NCBI GenBank assembly: GCA_003175915.1
Contig: PSRH01000128.1
Span: 1 to 10,886 of the forward strand
Direction of reading: 5' to 3'
DNA length: 10,886 nucleotides
From: Candidatus Melainabacteria bacterium
GTDB lineage: Bacteria > Cyanobacteriota > Vampirovibrionia > Obscuribacterales > Obscuribacteraceae
In this document: piece by piece, positions 8,820 to 10,886 of the stretch
How positions within the stretch are numbered: the stretch's first letter is position 1
Layout of the letters: each line of letters begins with the position of its first letter
Position numbers and translations under genes: made by a program
Notes under the pieces: generated by a model
What the model was told of the DNA's origin: nothing
The model's input: the letters and a program-made list of their open reading frames with translations, nothing else
Databases searched by the model: none

Positions 8820-8894
8820 TCAGTCTACCTTTCCCCCGGATGTCATACCAGGCTGCCTGCTTAAACCGCTTAGCTGAATCTTCTCAAAACCTAA

Positions 8895-9527
8895 TCAATT
8901 GGCTCTTTCCAGCATTCGGCTCTCGAGGGCCGATCCTACTTCACTTACGGCCACAAAAGTTTCCTTAGCTGCTTCGATAATGCTTTTGTCCTCGGTTTCC
9001 GAAAACTCTGCCTCATTTAAGCCGCTGATGAAACTGCGCCAATGCTGCATGAATAATTCTCCGTAAGGGTCGAAATATCTCGTGCCGGCATCGTTAAACG
9101 AGTACTTTTGCTTGAGATTTCGAGCGATAAATTTGCCGCCGTGCTTGCTCCCCAATAAGACGTAATGGAAACCCAATAGTGAGCTGGGATTGTCTTTGGC
9201 GGAAACTTCTATTTTACGGATGAATTTTGCCGTGACAGGAAGCGGTTCTATGGAAGAAGGGTTGCTACCGAGGAACTCGAGATCTTCTTTCAAAAATGAC
9301 TCTTGAAGCTGCTCTTGTCCGACGATACTAGCAAGACGCTTGTCGTTGGCGCCGAAATGCTTGATGTTTTTTTCCAGGACCGTGTGAACAAGGAAAAGCT
9401 GTTCGAGGTAAGCACCATAGTCAGCCAGAGAAAGGAGTCCATTAGCCAGGAGGCGCTGAAAATTGTGGCCCTCTGCCGAATCGTGCAGGGGTTTGGTTGA
9501 AGATTTCAGGCGTTCAGACAGGGTCAT
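8895..9527 (-). CDS. Heme oxygenase (biliverdin-producing)
   Basis: A 210-aa soluble, mostly helical enzyme that opens heme to biliverdin, releasing CO and iron, with electrons from a reductase or ferredoxin. His15 in LHDSAEG (14-20) is the expected proximal heme ligand. The distal helix is LLGFHYVLLGSKHGGKFIARNL (118-138), with glycines 119, 126, 130 and 131 that allow heme and oxygen to bind. The frame extends upstream to a GTG at 9632 that would overlap the epimerase gene. I chose the ATG at 9525-9527 because GAGG sits about ten bases before it and the family sequence begins there; another ATG at 9543-9545 lacks a ribosome site. It lies 83 bp after the epimerase gene and 75 bp before waaA. 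It may serve iron recovery from heme or supply bilin. No heme-uptake or bilin-reductase partner is in view. Confidence 0.85.
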   Translation of the reverse strand: MTLSERLKSSTKPLHDSAEGHNFQRLLANGLLSLADYGAYLEQLFLVHTVLEKNIKHFGANDKRLASIVGQEQLQESFLKEDLEFLGSNPSSIEPLPVTAKFIRKIEVSAKDNPSSLLGFHYVLLGSKHGGKFIARNLKQKYSFNDAGTRYFDPYGELFMQHWRSFISGLNEAEFSETEDKSIIEAAKETFVAVSEVGSALESRMLERAN

Positions 9528-9610
9528 CTCCCTCGTTCCTCTCATTGTCAGGTCAGGGCTAATGCAAGATATTTTAAAGCATCGTCCTTTAAAGTTATCG
9601 AACTGAGGGA

Positions 9611-10636
9611 TTAGGATGGCGCCTGCTTCCACTGGCTCAGGGTCTCGGACATGGCTTTGGCGAAGGGGATTCTTTCTACGTAGTTGAGCTCTCGTTCGGC
9701 TTTAGATATATCGAAGCCCTGATTCAGGGCAACCAGTCTGAAGCTGGCACGCGAATATTGAGAACAGCGCTCTTTCAGAAAACCGGGAGCAATTGGAGCG
9801 ATCAGGGTGGCGGCTTCGACGAGCAATCGGGCCGTGGCTGTGGATATTCTCCGCCTAATATGAGGCAGGCCCAAGCCGTCGCATACGGCATCGAACAAGT
9901 CTTTCTTTGTGACAATTTCGCCGTCGGTCAGATTGTAAATTTCTCCGTAGGCGGTGGGGTTGAGCATAGCCAGTTCGATTGCTCTTAAAAGATTCCCTAC
10001 GTAGATTACGTTTGTCTCTTTGTGTCCATCACCGACCAACACGGCGCTGCCCGACTTTATCGCTTTGATCAGCCTGGGCATCCAGGTCCTTTCATTCGGC
10101 CCATAAATAAAACCGGGTCGCAGGGCGGTTACCGCTATGCGGTTTCCAAGCCTCTGTTTCATCACTAGTTTTTCAGCATCGATTTTCGAATTGGCATAGC
10201 TTTCCCGGCAGTATTTCAATGCTTCTTCTTCAGTGACGCCATATCTGTCCTCTTCGCCTGTGATCACCGATAGACTGCTGATGTGGATGAAGTGCTTGAC
10301 GCCGGCAGTAATGGCAGCGTTCAGCGCGGAGCGCGTGCCACCGACATTAATCGCGTCGAGCGTCTGTCTTTTGCCGTTCGGTTCGATGGAGGCAGCAGTA
10401 TGAACAACCACATCCGCTCCGGACATGAGTTCGGCCAATCTGGCTTGATTACCCAGTTCAGCTGAAACAATCTCGAATTTATTTGGGCTGGTGCTGCCAA
10501 TCCTAAGCAAATCCTCTCTCTTACTCGAATTGCGCACCAAACCGACAACGGAATAATTGCGCCTGAGAAGAAACTGGATGAGATGAAAGCCCACCAATCC
10601 GCTTGCGCCAGTTACAAAAACTTTTGTCTCACTCAT
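9611..10636 (-). CDS. NAD(P)-dependent epimerase/dehydratase, extended SDR (3-beta-HSD-like)
   Basis: A 341-aa extended short-chain dehydrogenase. The cofactor-binding TGASGLVG is at 9-16, the catalytic serine in HISSLSV (118-124), and the catalytic Y-x3-K is Tyr147-Lys151 in YANSK. Further family blocks are RPGFIYGPNE (173-182) and the NVIYVGNLLRAI region (209-220). The 3-beta-hydroxysteroid dehydrogenase and HpnA-like branch of the family looks closest, but sugar epimerases and dihydroflavonol reductases share these motifs, so the substrate is unknown. A hydrophobic segment (about 268-285) could be a membrane-associating helix. The ATG at 10634-10636 has no strong Shine-Dalgarno, but the Rossmann motif begins just six residues in and no earlier start fits. 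It is the first gene of the minus-strand run. LPS context permits a role in nucleotide-sugar modification, which is inference. Confidence 0.85.
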   Translation of the reverse strand: MSETKVFVTGASGLVGFHLIQFLLRRNYSVVGLVRNSSKREDLLRIGSTSPNKFEIVSAELGNQARLAELMSGADVVVHTAASIEPNGKRQTLDAINVGGTRSALNAAITAGVKHFIHISSLSVITGEEDRYGVTEEEALKYCRESYANSKIDAEKLVMKQRLGNRIAVTALRPGFIYGPNERTWMPRLIKAIKSGSAVLVGDGHKETNVIYVGNLLRAIELAMLNPTAYGEIYNLTDGEIVTKKDLFDAVCDGLGLPHIRRRISTATARLLVEAATLIAPIAPGFLKERCSQYSRASFRLVALNQGFDISKAERELNYVERIPFAKAMSETLSQWKQAPS

Positions 10637-10680
10637 CTCTAGTACACGGGCTCAAACTAGCATTTGCATTGAACAGTTTG

Positions 10681-10709
10681 CTAATTTTCTTCAGATACTA
10701 ACATGTCAA
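10681..10709 (-). promoter_or_regulatory. Candidate promoter for the minus-strand cluster
   Basis: On the minus strand a perfect TTGACA (10704-10709) is followed by a 17-base spacer and AATTAG (10681-10686), which matches the -10 consensus at only three positions. Transcription would start near 10674, leaving a leader of about 38 bases before the epimerase ATG. The -35 is good and the position is right; the -10 is poor, so the call is tentative. Confidence 0.35.
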
Positions 10710-10818
10710 GACCGCCAGTCCAGGGGGTGTTTGTGCGATGATCTCGAACGTACCAATTCTTAAGTTCGCAAACTTTTTGAGAAAGCAAAGATCGGGTATT
10801 GATCTGGCTGATTAAGCT

Positions 10819-10846
10819 TTGACCCGTTTGCTTAGCGGTATATAGG
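10819..10846 (+). promoter_or_regulatory. Candidate divergent promoter pointing off the right edge
   Basis: TTGACC (10819-10824), a 16-base spacer and TATAGG (10841-10846) form a sigma-70-like pair on the plus strand. An alternative -10, TATATA at 10839, has only a 14-base spacer. No plus-strand gene starts before the window ends, so any target lies beyond 10886. Confidence 0.3.
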
Positions 10847-10849
10847 GTA

Positions 10850-10869
10850 TGAGGCATATTAGAGCCTCA
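10850..10869. repeat. 6-bp inverted repeat just after the rightmost promoter candidate
   Basis: TGAGGC (10850-10855) and its exact complement GCCTCA (10864-10869) flank an 8-base AT-rich loop. It overlaps the expected start of transcription from the plus-strand promoter candidate, an operator-like position. No T-run follows on either strand, so a terminator is unlikely. A CATATT direct repeat (10855-10860 and 10872-10877) overlaps it. Confidence 0.3.
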
Positions 10870-10886
10870 AACATATTCTAATGGGG

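Noticed and set aside
8849..8859. Palindrome CAGGCTGCCTG as a terminator between heme oxygenase and waaA
   Set aside because: The arms are only five bases with one central base, and no T-run follows on either strand.
9528..9632. Upstream extension of heme oxygenase to the GTG at 9632
   Set aside because: It would overlap the epimerase gene, adds residues outside the family, and the ATG at 9527 has a better ribosome site.

Overview
The window is an ordinary, gene-dense bacterial chromosome segment of roughly 50% GC by eye. It carries ten protein genes and no tRNA, rRNA, CRISPR array, insertion sequence or phage gene that I could recognise. Genes for lipid A and Kdo assembly (lpxK, waaA) plus a family-9 heptosyltransferase point to a diderm that makes LPS. 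The GyrB C-terminus contains blocks that, from memory, resemble cyanobacterial GyrB (the YCY motif near residue 591, GLGEMMPEQLWETTMNPETR, SPRREFIERNA). With the heme oxygenase and non-photosynthetic context, a Cyanobacteriota-related lineage such as Vampirovibrionia/Melainabacteria is a tentative guess, not a conclusion.

Layout. 4-1020 (minus): ribF, FAD synthesis, starting at TTG. 1021-1492: a 472-bp divergent spacer with promoter candidates and several inverted repeats. 1493-4162 (plus): gyrB and a CDP-alcohol phosphatidyltransferase, 30 bp apart and probably co-transcribed. 4163-10636 (minus): seven co-directional genes. Read in transcription order these are an extended short-chain dehydrogenase/NAD-epimerase, heme oxygenase, waaA, lpxK, a GT9 heptosyltransferase, an unknown 189-aa protein and a degenerate receiver-domain protein. 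The two convergent blocks touch with no spacer: the stop codons at 4160-4162 and 4163-4165 abut. 10637-10886: promoter-like sequence for the minus cluster and perhaps for a plus-strand gene beyond the right edge.

How the genes fit together. LpxK phosphorylates the lipid A disaccharide, WaaA adds Kdo, and the GT9 enzyme probably adds heptose or a similar sugar. The spacings waaA-15 bp-lpxK-10 bp-GT9 make a tight inner-core LPS operon. The phosphatidyltransferase adds a second envelope-lipid function on the opposite strand. The heme oxygenase, the unknown protein and the receiver-like protein sit in the same strand run without an obvious link to LPS.

I did not find a convincing undescribed system. 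The items most worth a second look are the receiver-like protein lacking its phospho-acceptor Asp, the unknown cysteine-containing protein beside it, the heme oxygenase next to waaA, the charged insertion in the GyrB TOPRIM domain, and the repeat-rich ribF-gyrB spacer.
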